From positions 62,001 through 126,000 of the forward strand of contig NZ_JNXT01000009.1 in the NCBI RefSeq assembly GCF_000716675.1: a stretch of DNA of 64,000 nucleotides, read 5' to 3'. The stretch is from Streptomyces alboflavus (GTDB lineage: Bacteria > Actinomycetota > Actinomycetes > Streptomycetales > Streptomycetaceae). The notes beneath the pieces are model-generated. The model worked only from the letters and a program-made list of their open reading frames with translations, made no database searches and had not been told where the DNA came from. The position numbers were made by a program, and so were the translations under genes. Positions within the stretch are counted from its first letter, which is position 1; every line of letters begins with the position of its first letter. Below, in pieces: positions 44,734-54,390 of the stretch.

Positions 44734-47700
44734 ATGAAGACCGAGCCAACCACCACTCCGAAGGCCACGCACCCGACCGGAGCACCCATGGGCAACCGAC
44801 CGAGCGAGAGGATCTCCCTCCTGCAGGAGCAGATCTGGATCGCTGAGCAACTCGCCCCGAGCCGCAGCGTCTACGGAATACCCATGGTGATCCGACTGCG
44901 TGGCGCCTTGGACACGGACCTCGCCGCGCGCTGCGTGACCGAGATCGTGCGCCGGCATGAGGTGCTGCGCTCCCGGGTGGGCGAGGAAAACGGCGAACTG
45001 CACCTCATCACAGATCCGACGGAGCCCTTCGCGCTGCCTGTGTTCGACTTCCGCGCCCGGCCCGACGAGTGGCGTGTGTTCGTCGAGACCACCGCTCGCG
45101 AGCCCTTCGACCTTGTGCACGGCCCGCTGCTGCGGGCTGCTGTGCTGCGTCTTGAGGACGACGCCTACGCGTTCTACCTCGACATGCACCACATCGTCGC
45201 GGACGGTTGGTCGCTACGTCTGTTCTGGACCGAGTTCGTCGCGCTCTACACCGCATGGCACGCGGGCGGTGAGCCCGATCTGCCCGACCTCACCACGCAG
45301 TACCGCGACTTCGCCGCCGAACAGCGGCGCATCACCGAGGACGGCGGGTACGGCAACGCACTCGACGCGTGGGCCCGGGAATTGGACGGTGCGTCGACGA
45401 TCCTCGCACTGCCGGTCGATCACAGTTCAGGGGAGTCCCGGGACTACCGGGGGGACCAGTTCACGACAGTGGTGCCGGAGCGGCTTCGGGCCGATACCTA
45501 CGTCTGCGCCAAGCGGCTCGGGGTCACGCCCTTCGCGATGCTCGGCGGTGTCTGGGGCGTGCTGCTGGCCCGCCACACCCGTCAGGACGACCTGCTGATC
45601 GGAACGCCTCTGGCAGGACGGACCCGGCCCGAGTACCAGTCGCTCATCGGGCTGTTCGCCAACACCATGCCGTTGCGACTGCGGCTGGACGGGGACGTGT
45701 CCTTCGCCTCCCTGGTCCGCGAACTCCAGCTGAGTACTTTCGACGCGCTCTCCTCACAGGACGCGCCCTTCACCGAGCTCGCCAGACGGGTCGGCTCTCA
45801 ACGCACCTCGCGTGAGACTCCGCTCTTCCAGACGATGTTCTCCTTCGAGCAGTCCACGGAGTTCGAGGCCACGCTGCCGGGCTGCGCGGTGACGGAGCTG
45901 TACGAGTTGCCCAATGGCGGGGCCCGGTTCCGTCTCAGCCTCGGCGCTGTGGACGCGCTGGGGGAGCTGAGCCTTCAGTTCGAGTACGACAGTGAACTGT
46001 TCGACCCGGGCACCATCGAGGCAATGGCCGAGAGCTACCTGGCGTTGCTCGGTGAGGCCGTGTCCCACCCCGAGTCCCCACTGGGAGCGCTTCGCACGTC
46101 GACCGACGCCGCGCCCGATCGGGAGCTCACCGGCCGACCCGTGCCGGGGGACGAGGCGGCCACCCTGCACGCGCTGTTCGAGCGACGGGTCCGGCAGAGC
46201 CCAGATGCGCCGGCGATCGAGCGTGAAGACGGTACTCCGGTCAGTTACGCACAGCTCAACAGCCAGGCCAACCGGCTCGCGCGGCATCTGCGTCAGCTAG
46301 GCCTTCGCACGGGCGATCGGGTGGCGCTCGCCCTGCCCCATGGCTCCTCCTGGCCGTCCGCCGTGCTCGCCGTGCTGAAGGCGGGCGGGGCCTACGTCCC
46401 TGTGGCTCCGGACGCGCCCGGCAGCCGCAAGGCGCATGTCCTCGCCGAGACCGCGCCCCGCTTGGTGCTCACGGTCGTGGACCTTGCCGAGGACTTTGCC
46501 GGGGCCCACCATGTGGTCGCCCTCGACGATCCGGCGGTTGCTTCCTCGATCGGGGCCCAGACCGATGAGGATCTCGATGACGTCGCTGTGACAGCCCGTC
46601 AGGTCGCGTATGTCCCGTTCACCTCCGGCTCGACGGGAGTGCCCAAGGGCACCCTCGTCACCCATGTCAACCTGACCGCGTTCACCCGCGCCGCGGTGGA
46701 CACGTTCGAGCTGGGCCCGGAAGACAGGATGCTGCAGGTCGCCGCGATGACCTTCGACGTACATGTCGAGGAGCTCTTCCCCACCTGGCTGGCCGGTGGC
46801 TGTGTCGTCTTCTTCGACGGCGTGCTCGGCCGGACCAGCCCGGAGCAACTGCTGCACCTCCTCGCAGAGCGCGAGATCACCATGTGCGAGCTCCCCACCG
46901 CCTACTGGATCGATGTGGTGCGCCTGGTCGACCCGGCTGTCGTCCCCATTCCGCACACCTTGCGGCGCGTGCTGGTCGGCGGTGAACGCGCGCCGATCGA
47001 GGTCTACCAGCGCTGGTTGGACTTCGGGATTCCGCTCACCAATGTCTATGGGCTCACCGAAACGGCGGTGACCAGCACGACGTACCGGCCTGGTGCTGAC
47101 TTCGACCGCGAGGCGCTGCCGATCGGACGCCCCATGCCGCACGCCGCCGTCTACGTGCTCGACGCCTTGCTCGCACCGGTCGGACGCGGCGTGCCAGGGG
47201 AGATCTACCTGGCCGGCCCCGGCGTCTGCGACGGCTTGCTCAACCGGCCCGAGCAGACCGCCGAGCGCTTCTTGGCGGACCCCTTCGCGGCCGAGCCGGG
47301 CGCACGTATGTATCGCACCGGCGACCAAGGCCGCTGGACCACCGAAGGTGACCTCGAATTCCTCGGCCGCGTGGACCGTCAGCTCAAACTGCGCGGCCAT
47401 CGGGTCGAGCTCGCCGAGATCGAATCGGTACTCGACGGCCATCCGGACGTGGCGCGCAGCCTGGTCGTGCCTCGGCGCACCGAGGCTGATCCAGCGGCCG
47501 AGCTCGAACTGATCGCGTTCCTGATCGGTGCGTACGCCGACGAGGCAACAGTCGCGGCGTACGCTCGCACCCAGCTTCCCCCGCACCTGGTTCCCGCTCA
47601 CATCTCAGTAGTTGAACGGTTCCCGCTCACCTCGCACGGCAAGGTTGACCAAGCAGCCCTGCTCGCACTGGAGAGCCGCGAGCCTGTCGTCCCCGAGGAG

Positions 47701-47949
47701 GCGCAGGGCAGCGAGCTCGAAGTCAAGGTCGCGGAGGTCTACTGTGAGGTACTCAAAGTACCGACGATCGACCTGCGGACGGACATTTTCGCGCTGGGTT
47801 TCCACTCCCTGGCCGCGCTGCGGCTCGTCTCCCGTCTCAAGAGTGTGTTCGCGGTACAGGTCCCGATTGCCGAGTTCTTCCTGGACTCCTCGGTCACCAG
47901 CGCGGCCCGACTGATCGTGGCGGCGGGGGCCGACCAACCAGTCGGCTGA
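44734..47949 (+). CDS. NRPS module C-A-T with acidic substrate pocket
   Basis: The 1071-residue module has a C domain with MHHIVADGWSLRL (His152, His153, Asp157), an A domain (YVPFTSGSTGVPKGTLVTHV, FDVHVEELFPTWLAGG, NVYGLTETAVTS, YRTGDQGRWTTEGDLEFLGR, SHGKVDQAALL) and a carrier IFALGFHSLAALRL. The carrier motif has Phe-His where Gly-His or Gly-Asp is usual, but Ser is kept. A5 reads YGLTE rather than YGPTE. By eye the code is D-V-E-E-L-G-V-V-T-K: two pocket Glu residues as in the A-T protein at 41967, fitting a guanidino or cyclic guanidino acid such as capreomycidine. GGAAGAG precedes the ATG. Last gene of the long rightward operon. Confidence 0.9.
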   Translation: MKTEPTTTPKATHPTGAPMGNRPSERISLLQEQIWIAEQLAPSRSVYGIPMVIRLRGALDTDLAARCVTEIVRRHEVLRSRVGEENGELHLITDPTEPFALPVFDFRARPDEWRVFVETTAREPFDLVHGPLLRAAVLRLEDDAYAFYLDMHHIVADGWSLRLFWTEFVALYTAWHAGGEPDLPDLTTQYRDFAAEQRRITEDGGYGNALDAWARELDGASTILALPVDHSSGESRDYRGDQFTTVVPERLRADTYVCAKRLGVTPFAMLGGVWGVLLARHTRQDDLLIGTPLAGRTRPEYQSLIGLFANTMPLRLRLDGDVSFASLVRELQLSTFDALSSQDAPFTELARRVGSQRTSRETPLFQTMFSFEQSTEFEATLPGCAVTELYELPNGGARFRLSLGAVDALGELSLQFEYDSELFDPGTIEAMAESYLALLGEAVSHPESPLGALRTSTDAAPDRELTGRPVPGDEAATLHALFERRVRQSPDAPAIEREDGTPVSYAQLNSQANRLARHLRQLGLRTGDRVALALPHGSSWPSAVLAVLKAGGAYVPVAPDAPGSRKAHVLAETAPRLVLTVVDLAEDFAGAHHVVALDDPAVASSIGAQTDEDLDDVAVTARQVAYVPFTSGSTGVPKGTLVTHVNLTAFTRAAVDTFELGPEDRMLQVAAMTFDVHVEELFPTWLAGGCVVFFDGVLGRTSPEQLLHLLAEREITMCELPTAYWIDVVRLVDPAVVPIPHTLRRVLVGGERAPIEVYQRWLDFGIPLTNVYGLTETAVTSTTYRPGADFDREALPIGRPMPHAAVYVLDALLAPVGRGVPGEIYLAGPGVCDGLLNRPEQTAERFLADPFAAEPGARMYRTGDQGRWTTEGDLEFLGRVDRQLKLRGHRVELAEIESVLDGHPDVARSLVVPRRTEADPAAELELIAFLIGAYADEATVAAYARTQLPPHLVPAHISVVERFPLTSHGKVDQAALLALESREPVVPEEAQGSELEVKVAEVYCEVLKVPTIDLRTDIFALGFHSLAALRLVSRLKSVFAVQVPIAEFFLDSSVTSAARLIVAAGADQPVG

Positions 47950-48003
47950 CTGCGTCATCGGCGCATACGACCGAGGTGCGGCGCGGGTCGGTGTTCACCG
48001 GGT

Positions 48004-50856
48004 TCAGTGGTCGTCCAGGCTGGAGGGGCCGGAGGCGGTCTGGGTGAGGCTTCCGTTGAGCCAGGCGGCGGTGAGTTCCCTCCGGGAGCGGGAGCCTGTG
48101 CGCTGGAACAGTCGCGTCAGGCGCTGTTCCACCGTTTTGGGGCTGCAGGCGAGTTCTGCGGCGATCTGCCGGTTGCTCGCGCCGTCAGTGACCATGCGCA
48201 CCAGCCTGATGTCGAGTTCGGTCAGCTTCTGCCGGCCTTGGCGGAGTCTCGGTACGGGGATGTCGCGCTGCCGCGCGGCACGGGTGACCGCGGTGCGGAA
48301 AGGGCCTCCCAGGCCGAGGGTGTGAGCGTTGCCCACGGCCTCGGTCAGCCAGCGCCCGGGGTCGTCGGCGACGTGTGTCAGGCACAGGCAGCAGAGGACG
48401 CTCAGGTGCACGTCGCCGCGGAGCTTGATCAACTGGTGGGCGGTCAGCGCGCTGTCCGCGTCGTGGTGCGCGATGCCGCGTGCGAGAAGGAGAGCCTCGT
48501 GGGTCATGGGAGTGGCTGCCTCATCGTGCAGGGTCTCCACTTCCTCCAGGGCCTGTTGGACCGCGTACGGCTGATCCGCGTGGGCGGCGAGCGACAGGAT
48601 GCGCAGCAGCAGCCGCTCGACACCGGCGAGGCGGCCGTCCTTTCGTGCCTGCCGAGCGTCGTGCCAGGCTTCCTCCAGCGCCTCCTCGCGTCGGCCCGAC
48701 CAGTACCGGACCGCCAGCCGCGCGCGGGCGGCCAGAGGATGAGTGAGGGTGTCGGGGACCAGGTCGAGCCACGTTGTGGCGCGTGCGACGTCCCCGCGCG
48801 CGCAGTGGATCTCCGCGGTCAGTGCCCGTGGCAGGTGCGGGGTGCCCGCCGCTGTGTGGGTGCGGCTACGCACCTCGATGCGGCGGGCGGCCGCCAGAGC
48901 GGCGTCCCAGTCCCCTGACAGGTAGTCGCGCACCATGCCCCGGTACTGGACGGCGATGCCCTCGGGTGCCGCGACATAGCGGTCGCCGAGTACTGCCGCG
49001 AGAGCGCCGGCGAGGTCCGCGTATGCGGCGGCGCCGCGCAGCTGGTCCAGGGAGTGGTCGTCGATGGCGTCGGGGGGCATGTGCTGCCGCGCGCGGCTCA
49101 GTTCGGTGTGGCTGCCGACCGCGGCGGTCATCAGGTGGAGTTCGGTGGGCTTGGGCAGCGGCATGCGGCGGTGTCCAGGACCGGAGGTGTCCTGGATGTG
49201 GCGTGAGGCCTCGGTCGGCCGAGCGGACAGCGGGCCGATGCCGTAGAGGCCGCCGAGCGCCGCGAGTCTGGCCGCGGCGGGAAACCGGCCGGCGACCTTG
49301 CCCAGGCGACGGTGGACGCCATCGGCGCAAGGGGCCCGGTGTTCGTGAAGGGCTGCCCACACCCACGCGGTGGCAACGCTCGACAGGCCGGCCGCTCTCT
49401 CGACGCCCTCGGTGTGTTCGGTGTGCGGTGGGTCCACGAGGTCGAGCAGCGGCTTGCCGAGCGCCAAGAGCCCTTCGTGGTCGCCGTGTCGCAGACTCAG
49501 GCTGCTCGCCTCGTGGAGCACACCGCGGACGCGCTGGTCCTGTGGTGCGAGCCGGTGAAGCGCGGCCGCGTAAGCGCGGGCCGATCGGGGCCAGTTGGTC
49601 CTGGCCTCCTGGCGGGCCGCGGCCAGCAGCAGCGGCACGGCGAGGGCATCGTCCAGGCGCGGGCCGGAGGTTGCGACGCGATCGGCGAGCCACGGGTAGG
49701 CGCGGCCGGTGCCTTCGGCACCGACCTTGTCCGCCAACCGCTTGATGTACCGAGCGGAGTTGCCCTGCAGGTCGCCCTGGACGGGCAGGGTCCGCAAGGC
49801 CGCGCGGAGCGCCGGGACGGCGAATGACAGGAGGCCCTGCGGGTCCACGGTCAGGATTCCGTGCTTGATCAGGCGGTCCAGTGCGTACTCGAGGGACCGG
49901 GCTCCGGCAGTTGGCATCATCGTGAAGGCGTCAACGACATGCATTTCGGTGTGCTCCAGTACACAGGCGGTGACGATCGCCGCCTTGATGGTCGTGGCGT
50001 CCGCCGGTGTGTCGGGCCATCCGAACTGGAGCAGCTCGGCCGTCCCGGTGGCCAAGCGCAGCTGTTCGTCCGGCAGCGTGAGGCATAACCGACCGTCGAG
50101 TTCCACCAGGTCCTGCTCGTCCAGCGCGTCGAGCACCGACAGCACGGCGCGGGGGTTGCCCGCCAGCGTGCCCAGCGCCCGCGACACGGCATCCGCCACC
50201 GCGGATTCGGCCGGACGGCCGAACCGCCGTGTGACGTGGACGTCGACGAGCGCGGCGACGTCGGCAGGCTGCAGCGGGAGCAGTTCCAGGACCTGGTCAG
50301 CCGCTGCCGTCAGCCGGGCGCGGCCGGGTTCCGCCGCGGGCCCCGGCCGCCCGGCCATCACCACGGGTACACCTCGCGGGCGGAAGACCCGCAGCAGCAG
50401 CGCCAACGCATCGGCACTGCGCTGCGGCATCCGCTCGACGCCGTCGACAACCAGCGCGAACGGGGTCTGGCGGAACGCCTCCATCAGTACCTCGGAGAAG
50501 GCGGACAGCGCGCTCGCCCAGCCCTCCCGCACGGCGGCGCGCACCTGTGCTCGGCGGGCCGCCGTGAGAGGCGGCAGGCAGCCGTCGGGATCCTCGACGG
50601 TCAGGCCGCAGCCCGTGTCGAGGACGAAAGCGTCGGCCGTGTCCTCGGAGTCTTCGTCTTCCCAGCCGAGCCTCACCACCGCGGTGCCGTCCTGGGCTGC
50701 CGCACGCTGCGCCTGCTCAAGCACCGCGGTCTTGCCCATCCCTGCCTCTGCGGTGACCAGCAGAACACGGGCCGCTTCACCGGTGGCGCGCAGGGCCTCC
50801 ACTACGTCACGGACCGCGTCGTCCCTGCCGATGACCGCTCCACGCTGTTGCCGCAC
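48004..50856 (-). CDS. LAL-type LuxR regulator with AAA ATPase domain
   Basis: The 950-residue protein has an N-terminal ATPase with Walker A VTAEAGMGKTAVLEQ and Walker B PFALVVDGVERM, a long helical TPR-like middle, and a C-terminal LuxR helix-turn-helix LDIRLVRMVTDGASNRQIAA and ELACSPKTVEQRLTRLFQRT. Such large ATP-binding LuxR regulators are usual pathway-specific activators in Streptomyces clusters. A TTA codon (complement of 50086-50088) falls in the first third (GRLCLTLPDE), predicting bldA dependence. It starts at a GTG and diverges from the second regulator at 51.1 kb. Confidence 0.92.
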   Translation of the reverse strand: MRQQRGAVIGRDDAVRDVVEALRATGEAARVLLVTAEAGMGKTAVLEQAQRAAAQDGTAVVRLGWEDEDSEDTADAFVLDTGCGLTVEDPDGCLPPLTAARRAQVRAAVREGWASALSAFSEVLMEAFRQTPFALVVDGVERMPQRSADALALLLRVFRPRGVPVVMAGRPGPAAEPGRARLTAAADQVLELLPLQPADVAALVDVHVTRRFGRPAESAVADAVSRALGTLAGNPRAVLSVLDALDEQDLVELDGRLCLTLPDEQLRLATGTAELLQFGWPDTPADATTIKAAIVTACVLEHTEMHVVDAFTMMPTAGARSLEYALDRLIKHGILTVDPQGLLSFAVPALRAALRTLPVQGDLQGNSARYIKRLADKVGAEGTGRAYPWLADRVATSGPRLDDALAVPLLLAAARQEARTNWPRSARAYAAALHRLAPQDQRVRGVLHEASSLSLRHGDHEGLLALGKPLLDLVDPPHTEHTEGVERAAGLSSVATAWVWAALHEHRAPCADGVHRRLGKVAGRFPAAARLAALGGLYGIGPLSARPTEASRHIQDTSGPGHRRMPLPKPTELHLMTAAVGSHTELSRARQHMPPDAIDDHSLDQLRGAAAYADLAGALAAVLGDRYVAAPEGIAVQYRGMVRDYLSGDWDAALAAARRIEVRSRTHTAAGTPHLPRALTAEIHCARGDVARATTWLDLVPDTLTHPLAARARLAVRYWSGRREEALEEAWHDARQARKDGRLAGVERLLLRILSLAAHADQPYAVQQALEEVETLHDEAATPMTHEALLLARGIAHHDADSALTAHQLIKLRGDVHLSVLCCLCLTHVADDPGRWLTEAVGNAHTLGLGGPFRTAVTRAARQRDIPVPRLRQGRQKLTELDIRLVRMVTDGASNRQIAAELACSPKTVEQRLTRLFQRTGSRSRRELTAAWLNGSLTQTASGPSSLDDH

Positions 50857-51118
50857 GGTGCCGCTCCGCTCGTTCTCCTGAACCCAGAGGGGAGATGGCT
50901 CTTAGAAACTTTCCGTTCCCTTTACCTGGCCGGAAATGAACGGCACTTCTGGAGCCAGAAGTTGGCGCGCACGGGCCCTGGCGGTCCACGGCGTGGCGAC
51001 GACGCTCATCGTGTCCGCGTGCCGAAGACAGGCCGGGTGCGGTCACACCGCCGGAGGTGGCCGCGTTCCTGTCCGCCCGGGCATATGCCTGAACAAGGAA
51101 TTACCGCACAGTGGCTGC
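50857..51118. promoter_or_regulatory. Divergent region between the two LAL regulators
   Basis: About 260 bp with no supported gene lies between the GTG starts of two opposing regulators. A frame continuous with the second regulator extends leftward to an ATG at 50936, but its sequence looks non-coding. TTTCCG and CGGAAA form a short inverted repeat near 50909-50935. Promoters for both regulators should be here. Confidence 0.45.
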
Positions 51119-54103
51119 GTGGCCGGACACCAACGAACGATCCGCTGGGGTACGCCCGCGGGCCTGGACCGCACCGACGAGCGTCTGATCGGCCGCGAGA
51201 GTGAGTCGGAGAAGATCCACGACTTCCTCAACGATCTCGACGGCCCGCGCCTGGTGCTCATCCGGGGCGAACACGGTGTGGGACGCAGTGTGTTCCTGAA
51301 AGCGGTCGGCGAACGACTGCGTGCACGAGGGACCGCCGTGCTTGCGGTGCACTGTGTTCCTGGCGACGGTGAACAGCCTCTGCTGCTGGCCCTGCGGCTG
51401 GTCCTGGCGCTCGAAGAGCACCGATCCGCCTCGCCACGGCAGCGGCCGACCGGAGAACTGGTCACTCGGGCGCTGTCCGCTTTCGACAAGCGTGACCCGA
51501 CGGCGATGCACGCGTTGCTGCACGCCTCCCTTGTCCATGCCACGCCGCTCGCCGTCATGGTCGACGACGTCCAGCATGCCGATCCCGACTCCCTGGCCGT
51601 ACTGTGCCGGATCGACATCTCGCGGCTCGCGCCCGGTGTCCGGCTGGTGGTTTCCGCGGTGCGGCACGTCGCGCCGGGCCCAGGGCGCACGAGAGAGGGC
51701 GCGCCGGACGCCGTCGGCTCGGGCACCTCACGCCGTGGACGGAAGGCCAAGGAGGCCCGGGCGCCAGGCCGCGAGGGTCCGGCCGGGCTCCTGGAGCGGC
51801 TGGCCGGTGTCGAGGGGGCCCGCACGGTGGAGCTGTCCCCGCTGGGACCGGATGACGTCACCGCGCTGGTCGCGCGGTGGTTGCGGGCGAAGCCCGACGC
51901 CGTCCTCGCCCGGCAGGCAGGCGAGTTGACCCGTGGTATCCCGGGGGCGGTCGACGCCCTGCTCACGGGCTGGACTCGCCGTGGCAGGATCCGGGTCGCC
52001 GACGGTCACGCCTTCCTTGGCGCGAGGACGCCGGTACCGGTGCTGCCGGACGACAACGCGTTCGTCACGGCGGTGGACGCGCTGGGCGAGCCGTATCGTG
52101 CGGTGGCTGCGGCGTTGAGCATCCTGGGGCCGCTCGGCCGGCCGGCCCTGCAGCTGACCGCGGCGTGGGCCGGCCTGTCCACCGACGCTGCCTACGACGG
52201 GGTCCGCCGCCTGGTCGAGGCGGGCATCCTCGACCAGGTGCCCGGTCCGGACGGCGCCACGGCAGAGGGCTGGACGTTCCGGCTGCCGCTGACCGAGCAC
52301 ACCGTCCGGGAGCGGCTGAGCCCGGTGGACCGCAGCCGGTTGTCCGCCACGGCGGTCGAGGTCCTCTGGAAGGACGCGGACGCGGAGAGCGCCGGATGTG
52401 TGATCCGCCGGGCGCCGGGTCTTCTCGACGAGGCGAACGCTCTGGCCTACCGGGCAGACCGGGTCGCGGACGCGGGCAGCCGGGTGGACCGGGAGCGTGC
52501 GGTGGCCGAACTGACGGCTGCCGCACGGCGGATGTCTCCCGGCACCGGTGACGGGCGGGCTCTGCTGTGGTTGCGGGCGGCCCGTGACCTGACCGAGCAC
52601 GCCGACGCCCGCGATCTCGTCCTCCAGGAGTACGGGACGACTGCCTACCTGGCCTGCGACTATCCCACCGGACAGGCCGCCGGGGAATCGCTTCTGCGCG
52701 ACCCGGGTCCGGCGCTGAGCGATCTCGATCTGCAGGAGGCCGCCTGCCTGGTGGTCGCGGTCACCGCCAACCAGCACGACTGGACCACCATGTCCCGCCT
52801 CGCCACCACCTACTGGTGGGACCGGCTGCCGATACCCGCCCTGGCCAAGGTGAGCGGCCAGGCCCTGGCCCTGTGCCACCTCTCGCGATGGCAGCAGGCG
52901 GCGGAACTGCTCCAGCGCACCGAGACGGTGTGGAACACCTGCCCACGCGCCCGCGCGGCACCCGCCCAGTTCAGCGCCCTGGCCGACCTGGCCATGGGCC
53001 GGCCGGAACCCTACCGGCTCGAACTCACCCTGCAGGACGCCCCCGAGCTGCCCCCCGGCAAGGTGTACTACCTGACCGGCAGCATGATCGACACCCTGCT
53101 CACCGGCTACGACCTCGACGCGGCCACCACCCTGCTGGCCACCGCCGGCCTGACCGAACACATGCTGCCCCCGCTCAGCCAGTTCCTCTTCCACCACCTC
53201 AGCGGCCGATGGGACCAGGCACTGGACACGGCCCGCTGGCTCCTGGCCCACAACGAGATCCGGTCCACCCCGGCCTCGGACCACTCCCTGCTCCCGGCGC
53301 GCACCGCCGCCATCCTCCTCGCTCAGGGCCGCCCCACCACCGCCCTGCACCTCGTCGAGGACATGCGCGGCCCCGACACGAGCCCGCCGCAATGCGCGCT
53401 GCACGCGTCGGAAGCCGAACTGCACATGGCCCTCGGCGACGTGGACGCAGCCGAGACAACACTGCGCCGCGGGCTGGCCGCCGCACGGGAGCACGACCAG
53501 ATCTACGGCACAGAGGAGCTGTGGGCCCTGCTGGCCGAGGTGAAAGTCGAGGCCGGACGCACCGCCGAGGCGGCGAACTGCCTGGAGAGCCTGGGGCAGT
53601 TCGCCTCCCGGACGGGCAGCGGACGGGCACAGCTCAGGTACCTGCTGGCCTCGGCCCGGGTCCTGCGCCAACAGGCCCCCGACACCGCCCGCGACCACCT
53701 GCGCGAGGCGGTGAACCTGGCCCGCTCCCGCGGCCTGCCCTTCGAGACGGCGACCACCCTCCTGGAGGCCGCCGACGGGGGTGCGGCCCCGGGCAAGCCC
53801 CTGTACGAGGCATACGAACTGTTCGGCATGGCCGGTGCCACCCTGTGGCGCTTCCACACCAGGACCATGCTGCGCGAGGCCGGACTCACCATCCCCGGCC
53901 GCAAGCAGGCCACCGCCGAGAACGACCACCTGCTCGCCACCTTGCTCGCCGAACAGCTCACCACCCGCCAGATCGCCACCATCCTGCGACTCCACGAGGA
54001 CGCGGTCGTCGGACGCCTGACCCGGCTGCTCGCCCGCACCGGGAAGCGCTCCCGCACCGAACTCGTCACCGCCGTCCTCACGGGCACCCTCAACTCCCTC
54101 TGA
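51119..54103 (+). CDS. Second LAL-type regulator, Walker A Lys replaced by Arg
   Basis: The protein (994 residues from the GTG at 51119) begins with RLIGRESESEKIHDFLNDL and a P-loop RGEHGVGRSVFLKAV, where the invariant Lys is Arg56. Walker B PLAVMVDDVQHAD is normal. A helical middle follows, and a C-terminal HTH-like end LLAEQLTTRQIATILRLHED and AVVGRLTRLLARTGKRSRTE. ATP binding may be weakened. The start is uncertain: the open frame reaches back to an ATG at 50936 and would then include a TTA at 51101, but that part lacks coding character. Probably a cluster regulator alongside its divergent partner; the HTH recognition helix is divergent too. Confidence 0.85.
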   Translation: MAGHQRTIRWGTPAGLDRTDERLIGRESESEKIHDFLNDLDGPRLVLIRGEHGVGRSVFLKAVGERLRARGTAVLAVHCVPGDGEQPLLLALRLVLALEEHRSASPRQRPTGELVTRALSAFDKRDPTAMHALLHASLVHATPLAVMVDDVQHADPDSLAVLCRIDISRLAPGVRLVVSAVRHVAPGPGRTREGAPDAVGSGTSRRGRKAKEARAPGREGPAGLLERLAGVEGARTVELSPLGPDDVTALVARWLRAKPDAVLARQAGELTRGIPGAVDALLTGWTRRGRIRVADGHAFLGARTPVPVLPDDNAFVTAVDALGEPYRAVAAALSILGPLGRPALQLTAAWAGLSTDAAYDGVRRLVEAGILDQVPGPDGATAEGWTFRLPLTEHTVRERLSPVDRSRLSATAVEVLWKDADAESAGCVIRRAPGLLDEANALAYRADRVADAGSRVDRERAVAELTAAARRMSPGTGDGRALLWLRAARDLTEHADARDLVLQEYGTTAYLACDYPTGQAAGESLLRDPGPALSDLDLQEAACLVVAVTANQHDWTTMSRLATTYWWDRLPIPALAKVSGQALALCHLSRWQQAAELLQRTETVWNTCPRARAAPAQFSALADLAMGRPEPYRLELTLQDAPELPPGKVYYLTGSMIDTLLTGYDLDAATTLLATAGLTEHMLPPLSQFLFHHLSGRWDQALDTARWLLAHNEIRSTPASDHSLLPARTAAILLAQGRPTTALHLVEDMRGPDTSPPQCALHASEAELHMALGDVDAAETTLRRGLAAAREHDQIYGTEELWALLAEVKVEAGRTAEAANCLESLGQFASRTGSGRAQLRYLLASARVLRQQAPDTARDHLREAVNLARSRGLPFETATTLLEAADGGAAPGKPLYEAYELFGMAGATLWRFHTRTMLREAGLTIPGRKQATAENDHLLATLLAEQLTTRQIATILRLHEDAVVGRLTRLLARTGKRSRTELVTAVLTGTLNSL

Positions 54104-54142
54104 CCTGACCTGACCTGACCTGACGTGGCGTGACCTGACCGG
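54102..54142 (+). repeat. CTGAC pentanucleotide tandem repeat
   Basis: Just after the regulator stop the sequence repeats the unit ctgac (read as tgacc) about four times cleanly. Two imperfect or spaced copies follow to 54142. It is a short simple repeat prone to slippage. Confidence 0.75.
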
Positions 54143-54390
54143 GTCCTTGGCCCGCGAGCCACCCACCCCTGCAGTCGTCCGACGAAGCTGGGCAGCGGAC
54201 GCGACGGTTCGCGATCAGTTTCCCTGTACTTAGCCGCTGGACGACCGAGACAGCCTGCATGGCCGATCACCCCTGCCAGCATGGTCACCGGCAGCGGCCG
54301 TGGCATTCGAAGGCGAATGCAGGCTCGCGCTCGGACCTGAGGAACCGCCGTCACTCCTCGTTTCCCCGACCCCAAGCAAGGGAGAACTAC

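Noticed and set aside
23053..47949. Assignment of the cluster to chymostatin or elastatinal itself
   Set aside because: The AT-less KS module, the hydroxyacid genes and the A-domain codes do not match the known structures, and no reference cluster could be searched.
50936..51118. N-terminal extension of the second LAL regulator including a TTA codon
   Set aside because: The sequence lacks coding character and no relative would begin so far before the P-loop, so I did not count its TTA codon.
48007..54166. Long frames on the strand opposite to the LAL regulators
   Set aside because: They mirror high-GC coding sequence and contain no domains.
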